Assembly: GCA_020632715.1 (NCBI GenBank)
Contig: JACKFA010000001.1
Span: 620,001-684,000 of the forward strand
Source of the DNA: Deltaproteobacteria bacterium
GTDB taxonomy: Bacteria; Myxococcota_A; UBA9042; PHBI01
Length of the DNA stretch: 64,000 nucleotides
Direction: 5' to 3'
The position numbers were made by a program, and so were the translations under genes. Positions within the stretch are counted from its first letter, which is position 1. Each line of letters begins with the position of its first letter. The notes beneath the pieces are model-generated. The model did no database searches. It worked only from the letters and a program-made list of their open reading frames with translations, and had not been told where the DNA came from. This document shows positions 44,781 through 52,931 of this stretch, one piece after another.

Positions 44781-47434
44781 GCGGGCTCCCCGGGGTCGCG
44801 GTCGCGCTCGTCGCGGCCCTCGCCGCCATCGGGTCGAGTCTCGGGATCGCGCCGGGCGTCGCGCGCGCCGCGGCGAGCGGGGACGAGGTCCGGGAGGCCA
44901 TCCGCGACTGGAAGCTCGGCGAGGCCGAGAAGCTGCTCGCCACGAAGGCGCTGACCGTCACGGACGACGAGCGCGTGGTGCTGAAGGCGCGGCTCGACCT
45001 CCGGCGGTCGCGCTACAAGGACGTCGTGAAGGCGCTCGAGCCGATCGTCGCGAAGGCGCCGAAGGACTTCGAGGCGCGCGTGGCGCTCGGGCGCGCGCTC
45101 TACGCGCTCGGCGAGAACGGGCGCGCGTACGACGTCCTCGACGCCATGGCCGACTATTACAATGGCGCCGGCGGGCTCTCGCCGCGCGAGCTCATGTGGC
45201 TCGGCGTGGGGCTCCACCTGACGGACTACCAGAAGAACTCGAACCGCGCGTTCACCGAGGCCGTGGCGGCGGATCCGAAGCTCGACGAGGCGCGCCTCCT
45301 GTGGGCCGACGTGCTCATGGAGAAGTGGAACTTCCAGGACGCCGACAAGCTCCTCGACGAGGTCGTCGCGCACCGGAAGGACGATCCGGGGGCGCTCGTC
45401 GGCCTCGCGCGCATCGACATCCTCTCCGACCGCGACTTCGGGAAGGCGCGGGAGAAGCTCGCGCAGGTCATCGCGGCGTACCCCGAGGACGTCGACGCGC
45501 ACACGCTCATGGCGCAGCTCGAGCTCGAGAACGAGCGCCCCGACGCGGCGATCGCCATCCTCACGGGCAAGAGCCTGGTGCTCGCGCCGAACGACCTCGA
45601 CGCGCTCGCCCTGCTCGCGGCGGCGCAGTACATCGCGGACGACCAGAAGGCCTACGACAAGACCGTGGCGCGGGCGCTGGCCGTGAACCCGCGCGCGACC
45701 GAGCTCTTCACGACGGTCGCCGACCAGGGGATCCGCGTCCACCGCTACGCCGAGTCGATCCCGCTCTACGAGCGCGCGGCCGAGCTCGCCGGCGGGGCGA
45801 AGTGCGAGGCCGAGTCGCCCGAGTGCCACCGCAACTACTGGCGCGCGCTCGCCGGCCTCGGGACGAGCTGGAGCCGCGTCGGGGACGACGCGAAGGCGAA
45901 GCGGTACCTGGATCGCGCCTTCTATGGCGACGCCTTCGACGTGCGCACCTACAACCTGCTCGAGCACTTCTACGACGACGTCGACAAGGGCTTCGAGTGG
46001 GTGAAGGCGGGCCCGATCGACGTGCGGCTCGCGAAGACCGAGCGCCCGGTGCTCGAGCGCTACGTGCCGGCCTTCCTCGAGGACGCCTACGCGCACATGA
46101 CGAAGAAGTACGCGTTCAAGCCGAAGGCGCCGCTCCACGTCGAGATCTTCCCGGATCCACAGACCTTCTCCATCCGCTCGACCGGGCTCCCGCAGCTCGG
46201 CGCGCACGGGATCTGCTTCGGGCACGTCATCACGGCGCGCTCGCCGGTGGCCGGCGACTTCAACTGGGGCGAGGTGCTGTGGCACGAGCTCGCGCACGTC
46301 TTCCACATCCAGCTCAGCAAGAGCCGCGTGCCGCGCTGGTTCACCGAGGGGCTCGCGATGTACGAGTCGCTCGACGGGCGGAGGTCGTGGGAGCGCGAGA
46401 TGGACCACGAGCTGCTCGACGCGCGGCGCGCGGGGTCCCTGCGGGGCGTCGCCGACTTCAACCTGTCGTTCACGCAGGCGAAGTCCATCGGCGACATCCT
46501 CATCGCGTATTACCAGGCGTTCAAGGTCGCGAAGTTCCTCGACACGGCGTTCGGCTTCGACAAGACGCGGAAGATGCTCGTGATGTGGGGCGAGCAGCGG
46601 TCGACGCCCGAGGTGTTCGAGGCGGTGCTCGGCATCGACGCGGCCGAGTTCGACCGGCGCTTCTTCGCGTGGCTCGACGAGGATCTGCGGTACCTGTCGA
46701 GCCAGTGGGACCCGGGGCTCGACGCCGCCTCGAAGGACCCGAAGGGGCTCATGGACGCGGCCGACAAGGCGCCGGGGGACGCGTCGGCCCAGGCCGCGGC
46801 GGCGGTCGCCGCGGTGGCCGCGCGCGACGCCGAGCACGCGCTCGCCTACGCGGAGGCGGCGCTGAAGCTCGCGCCGGACGACAAGCGCGCGCTCTGGGTG
46901 CGGGCGGCCGTCAGGATGGACAAGAAGGACTTCGCGGGGGCCAAGGCCGACTACGAGCGGCTCGTCGCGCTCGGCGGGCGCTCGGCGGACGTCGAGGGGC
47001 GCCTCGCGCGCGCGCTCGCGGGGCTCGGCGACGACGCGGGCGCGGCCGCGGCGCTCGAGCGGGCGCTCGCGCTCGACCCGAAGGATCTGCGGCTCTACGA
47101 CGGGCTCATCGACAAGCTCGACGCCCTCGGGCGGAAGGGCGACGCGTTCGCGTGGCGGAAGAAGCGCTTCGCGCTCGACCAGATGAACGGGCCGCTCGCG
47201 GTCGCGCTCCTCGACGCGGCGGCGGAGCAGAAGGCCGGGAAGGACGACGTCATCGCGTGGGGCGAGCAGGCGAACTTCACGATGCCGTTCAAGGCGGGGG
47301 TGCACGTCGCGTTCGCGCGCGAGCTCGCGCGGGTGGGCGAGAAGAAGCGGGCGCGCTTCGAGGCGGAGAGCGCGCTCGTCATCGAGCCCGAGAACGCCGA
47401 GGCGAAGGCGGTGCTCGCCGGCCTCGGCGGGTGA
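44702..47434 (+). CDS. TPR protein with gluzincin (peptidase MA-like) domain
   Basis: About 910 residues. TPR-like helical repeats run on both sides of a zinc-peptidase domain near residue 500-680 that carries VLWHELAHVFHIQL and a third-ligand Glu in WFTEGLAMYES. The start is unclear: GTG at 44702 lies inside the preceding gene and gives an Arg-rich n-region before the hydrophobic signal segment (VAVALVAALAAIG), whereas a CTG at 44777 would overlap the preceding TGA as CTGA. An export signal ending near GVARAAA is likely in either case, so the protein is periplasmic. It could be an envelope chaperone or protease; substrate unknown. Confidence 0.8.
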   Translation: MEAEERLQPARVPQGRRGLEDHRRALSGLPGVAVALVAALAAIGSSLGIAPGVARAAASGDEVREAIRDWKLGEAEKLLATKALTVTDDERVVLKARLDLRRSRYKDVVKALEPIVAKAPKDFEARVALGRALYALGENGRAYDVLDAMADYYNGAGGLSPRELMWLGVGLHLTDYQKNSNRAFTEAVAADPKLDEARLLWADVLMEKWNFQDADKLLDEVVAHRKDDPGALVGLARIDILSDRDFGKAREKLAQVIAAYPEDVDAHTLMAQLELENERPDAAIAILTGKSLVLAPNDLDALALLAAAQYIADDQKAYDKTVARALAVNPRATELFTTVADQGIRVHRYAESIPLYERAAELAGGAKCEAESPECHRNYWRALAGLGTSWSRVGDDAKAKRYLDRAFYGDAFDVRTYNLLEHFYDDVDKGFEWVKAGPIDVRLAKTERPVLERYVPAFLEDAYAHMTKKYAFKPKAPLHVEIFPDPQTFSIRSTGLPQLGAHGICFGHVITARSPVAGDFNWGEVLWHELAHVFHIQLSKSRVPRWFTEGLAMYESLDGRRSWEREMDHELLDARRAGSLRGVADFNLSFTQAKSIGDILIAYYQAFKVAKFLDTAFGFDKTRKMLVMWGEQRSTPEVFEAVLGIDAAEFDRRFFAWLDEDLRYLSSQWDPGLDAASKDPKGLMDAADKAPGDASAQAAAAVAAVAARDAEHALAYAEAALKLAPDDKRALWVRAAVRMDKKDFAGAKADYERLVALGGRSADVEGRLARALAGLGDDAGAAAALERALALDPKDLRLYDGLIDKLDALGRKGDAFAWRKKRFALDQMNGPLAVALLDAAAEQKAGKDDVIAWGEQANFTMPFKAGVHVAFARELARVGEKKRARFEAESALVIEPENAEAKAVLAGLGG

Positions 47435-47448
47435 GCGGCTCGGCGTCC

Positions 47449-47477
47449 TTGAGGCGGCGGCGCGGCTGGGCTATGAG
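47449..47477 (+). promoter_or_regulatory. Candidate promoter for the PqqD-HprK-glycosyltransferase operon
   Basis: TTGAGG at 47449-47454, a 17-bp spacer and TATGAG at 47472-47477 lie upstream of the ATG at 47511. The predicted leader is about 27 nt. Confidence 0.4.
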
Positions 47478-47510
47478 GTCCGGCACGTCGACATCTGCGG
47501 GAGCGGCCCC

Positions 47511-47939
47511 ATGAGCGAGCCTCAGCACTATCAGATCCCCCCGACGCTCGCGTGGGAGGAGTTCCCCGACGAGATCGTCGCGATCGACCTCGATCGGGGC
47601 ATCTACTACAACCTCACCGACGGCGCGGCCGACGCCTTCCCGGCGTTCGCGACGCCCGCGACGGCGGCCGGCGTCGCGGCGCACCTCGCGCCGCGTTACG
47701 ACGCGGACACAGCCGCCATCGAGGCCGCCGTGGCCTCGCTCCTCGAGGAGCTCGTCGCGGAGGGGCTCGTCGCGGCCGTGCCGGGCGGCGGCGAGGCGCC
47801 GGCGCCGGTCGCCGCGCCGGCGGAGAAGCGCCCGCTCGCGGGCTTCTCGCTGAAGAAGCACGACGACCTCCAGGAGCTCCTCGTCATCGACCCCGTGCAC
47901 GGCGCGGGCGACGGCGGCTGGCCCAACAAGAAGGGCTGA
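47511..47939 (+). CDS. PqqD-family (RRE-like) protein with precursor-like C-terminal tail
   Basis: The product has 142 residues. Residues 1-85 have the PqqD/RRE layout: EEFPDEIVAIDLDRGIYYNL, a short loop, then a helical part ending SLLEELVAEGLV. PqqD domains bind leader peptides of RiPPs and present them to modifying enzymes. After an Ala/Pro linker comes a tail (about 108-142) with FSLKKHDDLQELLVIDPVH and an ending GGWPNKKG. From memory, tails of the form LQELLxxDPxH...GWP occur on small peptides in clusters with HPr-kinase-like and nucleotidyltransferase genes. If so, this is a leader-binding domain fused to a substrate peptide. It heads an operon of six genes. Confidence 0.72.
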   Translation: MSEPQHYQIPPTLAWEEFPDEIVAIDLDRGIYYNLTDGAADAFPAFATPATAAGVAAHLAPRYDADTAAIEAAVASLLEELVAEGLVAAVPGGGEAPAPVAAPAEKRPLAGFSLKKHDDLQELLVIDPVHGAGDGGWPNKKG

Positions 47940-47946
47940 GCCCGGC

Positions 47947-49035
47947 TTGGCTCCTGGCTCCGACGCCGGGCCCGCGCCCTGGCTCGCCGCGGACACCGAG
48001 CGGGCGCTCTCGCTCGCGCGCGCGAGCTTCGCGGCGGCGGCGGCGCGGGCGGCGCGGCACACGGTGGACGTCGACTTCGGCGGGGCGCGCCTCCGGCTCG
48101 AGCTCGCCGGTGACGCGGCGCGCGCCACGTTCGCGACGGCGCTCGAGGCGGCGCCGGCCGACGGGCGCGCGCCGGACCTCACGATCCTCGCCTGGGACGC
48201 GGCGCACGGGGCCCCGCTCGCGCCGCCCGAGCCGGACCGCGAGGCGCCGATCCAGGTCGGCCGGCACTACGCCACGGGCGGCGGCGAGGTCGACGGGCAC
48301 GCGCGGCGCTGCGTCTTCTGGGAGCCGCCGTGGATCTACGGCTACGACCTCGGCGAGCGGGTCGCGTGGTTCCACTGCCCGGACGCGGGCGGGATGCCGG
48401 CGTGGAGCCGGAGCCAGCCGTTCCTCCGCCTCCTGCACGCGTGGCTCCGGACGCGCGGGCGCCTCGTGGCGCATGGCGCGGTCATCGGGCGCGGCGGGCG
48501 CGGGCTCCTGCTGACGGCGCCCGGCGGGTCGGGGAAGTCGTCGCTCGCGATCGCGGGAAAGCTCGCCGGCTGGGACTACCTCGGCGACGACTACGTCGCG
48601 GTCGCCCCCCCCGGCGAGGACGGCGGCCCCGCCAGGGCCTTCGGCCTCTACCGCGTCGCGAAGCTCGAGCCGACGCACCTCGCGGCGCGCCTGCCGGCCG
48701 CCGGGGCGTACGCGCTCGACGCGCCGCGCGAGGGGGAGAAGGTGCTCTTGTCGCTGCCGCTCACGCCGGCGCCGGGCGGGCTCCCGCTCGCGGCGGTGAT
48801 CGTGCCGCGGGTGGCGGCGGCGAGCGCGCTCCGGCGGATCGGGGGCGGCGAGGCGCTGCGGGCGCTCGCGCCGAGCACGCTGATGCAGCTCCCGGGGGAC
48901 GGCGCGCGCGACTTCGCGGCGCTCGCGCGGGTCCTCCGCGGTCTCCCGGCGTATCATCTCGACATCGGACCCCGGCCGGCGGAGGCGCTCGCGCTCCTCG
49001 CGCCCCTGTTGGCGGTCCCGGAGGCGGGCACATGA
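47947..49035 (+). CDS. HPr-kinase-like P-loop protein
   Basis: The product has 362 residues, starting with TTG at 47947, seven bases after the PqqD stop. The C-terminal half holds a P-loop APGGSGKSS (K197) preceded by the HPr-kinase-like RLVAHGAVIGRGGRG and followed by WDYLGDDYVAVAP, as in HprK-C-terminal-like proteins. Kinases of this kind phosphorylate or otherwise modify peptides in some lasso-peptide clusters (PadeK type). The N-terminal 170 residues are not recognised. Its TGA overlaps the ATG of the first glycosyltransferase. Confidence 0.78.
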   Translation: MAPGSDAGPAPWLAADTERALSLARASFAAAAARAARHTVDVDFGGARLRLELAGDAARATFATALEAAPADGRAPDLTILAWDAAHGAPLAPPEPDREAPIQVGRHYATGGGEVDGHARRCVFWEPPWIYGYDLGERVAWFHCPDAGGMPAWSRSQPFLRLLHAWLRTRGRLVAHGAVIGRGGRGLLLTAPGGSGKSSLAIAGKLAGWDYLGDDYVAVAPPGEDGGPARAFGLYRVAKLEPTHLAARLPAAGAYALDAPREGEKVLLSLPLTPAPGGLPLAAVIVPRVAAASALRRIGGGEALRALAPSTLMQLPGDGARDFAALARVLRGLPAYHLDIGPRPAEALALLAPLLAVPEAGT

Positions 49036-49754
49036 GCGAAGAGACAGGCGGCGCCCTCGTGAGCGTGGTGGTCCCCGTCTACAACGGGGAGCGCACGCTC
49101 CGGCGCGCGCTCGAGAGCGTGGTCGCGCAGGCGCACCGGCCGCTCGAGATCGTGGTCGTCGACGACGGCTCGACCGACGGGACGGCCGCGGTCGTGGCCG
49201 CGGTCGCGGCGGCGCACCCGGACGTCGACGTGCGGCGCGTGGCGCAGGAGAACGCCGGCCCGGCGCGCGCGCGGAACCGCGGGATCGCGGAGGCGCGGGG
49301 CGAGCTGCTCGCGTTCAACGACGCGGACGACGCCTGGCTCCCCGAGAAGCTCGCGACGCAGCTCGCCGTGCTCGCGGACGACCAAGGCGCCGACTTCACG
49401 GTGTGCGCGTTCCAGAACGTCGCCGACGAGGGCTTCGAGATGCCGGCGTGGGCCGTCCGGAAGGAGGGGCCGGACGCGCTCCCGGGCTTCATCTTCCAGG
49501 CGATGCTCGCGCGGCGTCGGGCGTTCGAGAAGATCGGCGACCTCGACGAGACGATGCGCTGGGCCGAGGACACGGACTGGTTCCTGCGCGCGTTCGACCT
49601 GGGCCTCGTGATGCGGAAGCTCGACACGGTGCTCGTGCACCGCTTCGTGCACGACCGGAACCTGTCCGGGGAGGTGGCGCAGAGCCAGCGGATGCTGGTG
49701 CGCGCGGTGCGCGCGTCGCTCCTCCGGAAGAAGCAGAAGGGGGCGGCGTCATGA
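49032..49754 (+). CDS. Family-2 glycosyltransferase (first of two)
   Basis: The product has 240 residues with the GT-A start VSVVVPVYNGERTLRRALES, the metal and nucleotide site VVVDDGSTDGT, ARNRGIAEARGELLAFNDAD and a late ED motif (MRWAEDTDWFL). It transfers a sugar from a nucleotide donor in the cytoplasm. No membrane helix is present. ATGA overlaps link it to both neighbours. Confidence 0.85.
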   Translation: MSEETGGALVSVVVPVYNGERTLRRALESVVAQAHRPLEIVVVDDGSTDGTAAVVAAVAAAHPDVDVRRVAQENAGPARARNRGIAEARGELLAFNDADDAWLPEKLATQLAVLADDQGADFTVCAFQNVADEGFEMPAWAVRKEGPDALPGFIFQAMLARRRAFEKIGDLDETMRWAEDTDWFLRAFDLGLVMRKLDTVLVHRFVHDRNLSGEVAQSQRMLVRAVRASLLRKKQKGAAS

Positions 49755-50485
49755 GCGAGATCGAGATCACGTCGTCGGCGCCGGCGTCGCCGCGGGTGTC
49801 GGTCGTGATCCCGGCGTGGAACGCGGCCCGCTACCTCGGGGAGGCCATCTCGAGCGTGCTCGTGCAGGGCCGGGTCGTGGCCGAGATCATCGTCGTGGAC
49901 GACGGCTCGGACGACGACACCGCGGCCGTCGCGCTCGCCGCGGCCCCGAACCGCGTGAAGGTCGTGCGCGCCGAGCACGGCGGCATCGCGGCCACGCGGA
50001 ACCGCGGCGTGGCCGAGGCGAGCGGCGAGCTCATCGCCTTCCTCGACGCGGACGACCTCTGGACGCCGCGGAAGCTCGCGCTCCAGCTCGCGGCGCTCGA
50101 CGCCGAGCCGCGGGCGCTCGTCCTCGGGCAGGCGGAGGAGTTCGTCTCGCCGGAGCTCGGCGCGGCGGCGCGGGCGCGGCTCGCGCCGAAGCCGGGGCGG
50201 ATGCCGGCGATGGTCGCGGGCGGGCTCCTGTGCCGGCGCGAGGTGTTCGACACGGTCGGGCCGTTCGACGCGTCGCGGGCGGTCGGCGAGGCGATCGACT
50301 GGTTCGCGCGCGCGCGCGGGCTCGGGCTCCGCGAGGTCGTGCTCGACGAGCTCGTGCTGCGGCGGCGGATCCACGGCGCGAACTTCACGCTGACGCACGC
50401 GGCCGACGCGAAGCGGGACTACCTCGCGCTCGCGAAGGCCATGCTCGATCGCAAGCGGCGCGAGAAGGCCGGCGAGCCGTCATGA
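49751..50485 (+). CDS. Family-2 glycosyltransferase (second of two)
   Basis: The product has 244 residues, is similar to the previous one and probably arose by duplication: VSVVIPAWNAARYLGEAISS, IIVVDDGSDDDT, ATRNRGVAEASGELIAFLDADD. The later ED motif is less clear (VGEAIDWFARA), so the general base may differ. The stop at 50485 overlaps a 16-codon frame at 50482 that I do not annotate. A gap of 107 bp separates it from the next gene. Confidence 0.83.
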   Translation: MSEIEITSSAPASPRVSVVIPAWNAARYLGEAISSVLVQGRVVAEIIVVDDGSDDDTAAVALAAAPNRVKVVRAEHGGIAATRNRGVAEASGELIAFLDADDLWTPRKLALQLAALDAEPRALVLGQAEEFVSPELGAAARARLAPKPGRMPAMVAGGLLCRREVFDTVGPFDASRAVGEAIDWFARARGLGLREVVLDELVLRRRIHGANFTLTHAADAKRDYLALAKAMLDRKRREKAGEPS

Positions 50486-50592
50486 CGCGGGCCGCCATGA
50501 CGCAGCGCGTCATGACAGCGCCCGCCATCTGAGCCATCGTCTCGCCCTCCCCTCGCCACCGGGTCGGCCCGTCCGCCCAGGAGCACCCAAGC

Positions 50593-51723
50593 GTGTCCGG
50601 ATTCCTCCCCGAGCTGACGCAGGCCCTCCTCCTCGAGGTCGCCCTCGCGGCGCCCGAGCGCGCCGTCCCGGCCTGGTACGAGTTCCGCGCGGTGCGCGGC
50701 GAGGTCGGGCTCACCGGCATCGACCCCGCGTCGAGCCACCTGCTCGCGATGATCTCGCGGCGCCTCGAGACGCTCGCCCACGACGGGTGGGAGGTCCCGA
50801 AGATCAAGGGCGTCCACCGGAAGTCGCTGACGAAGAACCTGATGCTCGAGCATCGCGTGAAGCCCGAGCTCGAGCGGCTCCGCGCGGCGGGCGTCGACTT
50901 CGTGGTCGCGGGGCCGATGGGGCTCCTGCGGCGCGTCTTCCCCGACCCGGGGGCGCGCTACGTGAGCGCGTTCGACGTGCTCGTGAAGCCGGGCGACGCG
51001 GCGCGGGCGGTCGCCGCGCTCACCGCGAGCGGCGCCTTCCGGGCGCGGTCGCCCGAGGATCCGGCGCGGCGCGCCGCGATCGTCGACTTCTCGGTGCTCG
51101 AGAGCGACGACGAGCTCGAGCTCGTCGTGCACACGGCGTTCTTGCCGGAGTCGTTCACGGCGGGCGGCGACGACGCGCCGGTCTGGGCGCGGACGGTCAC
51201 GGGGCCTGCGGGCGGGCTCGCGGACGCGCGCCTCCTGGGTCCGGAGGACGCGCTCGTGTACGCGGCGGTGCACGGCGCCGTCTGGACGGTGCACGGCTTC
51301 GTCGACTGGGCGCTCGACCTCGCGGGGCTCGTGCGGACCTACGCCATCGACTGGGACCTCGTCGTGTCGGAGGCGGCGCGCTACCACGTCGGGATCCCGC
51401 TCGGCGCGACGCTGGGCGTCCTGCTCTCGCGCGGGGTGGAGGTCCCGACGGAGGTGCTGCGGCGGCTCGTGGCGCTCCCGAAGAGCGCGGCCGAGCGCGA
51501 CTACTTCGAGGTGAAGTTCCGCCGCCCGCCGCTCGACCTCGCGACCCTCTGGGCGGACTGGCGCTTCCGAGTCGCGCCCGGGAAGGGGCCGCTCGCGGCG
51601 GCGCTCGGCTTCCCGGCGTTCGTCGAGGAGCGGCTCGGGCTCCCGGGGCCGCGCGCGACGGCGGGCCTCTTCCTCGGCGCGTTGAAGGCGCAGGTGACGC
51701 CCGAGCGGCCGGCGGGGCGATGA
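50593..51723 (+). CDS. Nucleotidyltransferase family (NTP_transf_5-like) protein, site apparently degenerate
   Basis: The product has 376 residues with a GTG start. The layout matches NTP_transf_5 proteins: ERLRAAGVDFVVAGPMGLLRRVFPDP followed by SAFDVLVKPGDAARAVAAL, where an active enzyme would read LKG..(R)..SDIDLLV. The DxD pair is not preserved here, so catalysis is doubtful. VYAAVHGAVWTVHGFVDWALDL fits the conserved helical part. These proteins occur with PqqD and HPr-kinase-like genes in peptide or polysaccharide loci. Its TGA overlaps the next ATG. Confidence 0.72.
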   Translation: MSGFLPELTQALLLEVALAAPERAVPAWYEFRAVRGEVGLTGIDPASSHLLAMISRRLETLAHDGWEVPKIKGVHRKSLTKNLMLEHRVKPELERLRAAGVDFVVAGPMGLLRRVFPDPGARYVSAFDVLVKPGDAARAVAALTASGAFRARSPEDPARRAAIVDFSVLESDDELELVVHTAFLPESFTAGGDDAPVWARTVTGPAGGLADARLLGPEDALVYAAVHGAVWTVHGFVDWALDLAGLVRTYAIDWDLVVSEAARYHVGIPLGATLGVLLSRGVEVPTEVLRRLVALPKSAAERDYFEVKFRRPPLDLATLWADWRFRVAPGKGPLAAALGFPAFVEERLGLPGPRATAGLFLGALKAQVTPERPAGR

Positions 51724-52889
51724 GCCGGGTGGCGCGCCGCGACCCCGCCCTGCCCTCGCCGCGCGAGAGTCTGCTCCTGCGGGCGGCGGTGCTCGAGGGC
51801 GACGCGGCGCGGGCGGCGTGGGAGGCGTGGTCGCGCGATGGGCGGGCGTGGGAGGCGCTCACGGAGGCGGAGCGGCGCGTCGTGCCGGCGGCGGCGCAGA
51901 ACCTCGCGGCGGTCGGGGTCGCGCTCCCGGAGGACGCGGCGCGGCTGCGCGCGCAGCGGGCGGCGTGGGTGCGGACGCAGCAGCTCGTGAGGTGCCTCGA
52001 GCGGACGGTGGCGGCGCTCCGGACGCGCGCGCTCGAGGACGTGCTGGTGCTGAAGGGCGGCGCGCTCGGGGCGAGCTATCACGGCGGCTTCGGGCGGCGC
52101 CCGATGAGCGACATCGACCTCTGGGTGCCGCCTTGGGACCGCGCGCGGGCGCGGCGGGCGCTCGAGGACCTCGGCTTCCGCTCGGTCTACGGCGAGGAGC
52201 GCGACGCGGAGCGGCTCTTCGGGCTCGTGCACTCGGTCGGCTACGTCGAGGGGGACGGGGGTCCGGGGGAGATCGATCTGCACTGGCACCTCCTGATGCA
52301 GTGCCAGGCGGACGAGCTCGCGCACGAGCTCCTCGCGAACGCGGTGCCGCTCGAGCTCGGCGGGGCCGACGTGCGCACGCTCGACGCGACCGACCACCTC
52401 TTCCACGTGACGCTGCACGGGTGGTTCTCGAACGTGTACCAGGCGGCGGGTCACCTCTACTGGGCGCTCGACGCGATGGCGGTGCTCAGGGGCACAGGCG
52501 ACGCCGGGATCGCGTGGAACCGGCTCGTGGACCGCGCGGGCGCGCATCACCTGGCGCGCGGGCTCGGGGCGACGCTCGGCTATCTGCGGGACGAGCTCGG
52601 CGCGGCGGTGCCGGAGTGGGTGATCACGCAGCTCGGGTCGTCGGGGCGGAGCCTCCCGGAGCGGATCGAGGCGCAGATGGCGCGGACGCCGACGCTCCGC
52701 GGGCGGCGGGTGCTCGGCTTCGCGGCGCACTGGCTGCGCCTCCGCGACAAGCCGCCGTATCAGGGCGCGGCGGGGCTCGTCCGCTACCTCGAGGCGCAGT
52801 GGGACACGGGCGACGCGGGGTCGCTGCCGCTCCGGGCGGTCGAGAAGATCGTGCGGAACGCGGTGCTGCTCGCGCGGGGGCGGGAGTAG
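51720..52889 (+). CDS. Nucleotidyltransferase family (NTP_transf_5) protein
   Basis: The product has 389 residues. The nucleotidyltransferase core is intact: LVLKGGALGASYHGGFGRRPMSDIDLWV with the acidic pair in SDIDLWV, then EIDLHWHLLMQCQ as the third acidic strand. The helical C-terminal part has LFHVTLHGWFSN. The family is thought to transfer NMP or another nucleotide-derived group; the acceptor is unknown. It is the last gene of the plus-strand operon and is a distant paralogue of the preceding gene. Confidence 0.8.
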   Translation: MSRVARRDPALPSPRESLLLRAAVLEGDAARAAWEAWSRDGRAWEALTEAERRVVPAAAQNLAAVGVALPEDAARLRAQRAAWVRTQQLVRCLERTVAALRTRALEDVLVLKGGALGASYHGGFGRRPMSDIDLWVPPWDRARARRALEDLGFRSVYGEERDAERLFGLVHSVGYVEGDGGPGEIDLHWHLLMQCQADELAHELLANAVPLELGGADVRTLDATDHLFHVTLHGWFSNVYQAAGHLYWALDAMAVLRGTGDAGIAWNRLVDRAGAHHLARGLGATLGYLRDELGAAVPEWVITQLGSSGRSLPERIEAQMARTPTLRGRRVLGFAAHWLRLRDKPPYQGAAGLVRYLEAQWDTGDAGSLPLRAVEKIVRNAVLLARGRE

Positions 52890-52931
52890 GCGCGATCCGT
52901 CCGCTCCGCCCTGCCTCCGCGCGGCGTGGCC

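Noticed and set aside
50482..50532. A 16-codon frame overlapping the second glycosyltransferase stop, with repeated CATGAC
   Set aside because: It is too short, has no ribosome binding site of its own and is made of a small direct repeat. It is more likely the eroded end of the upstream gene or a chance frame.
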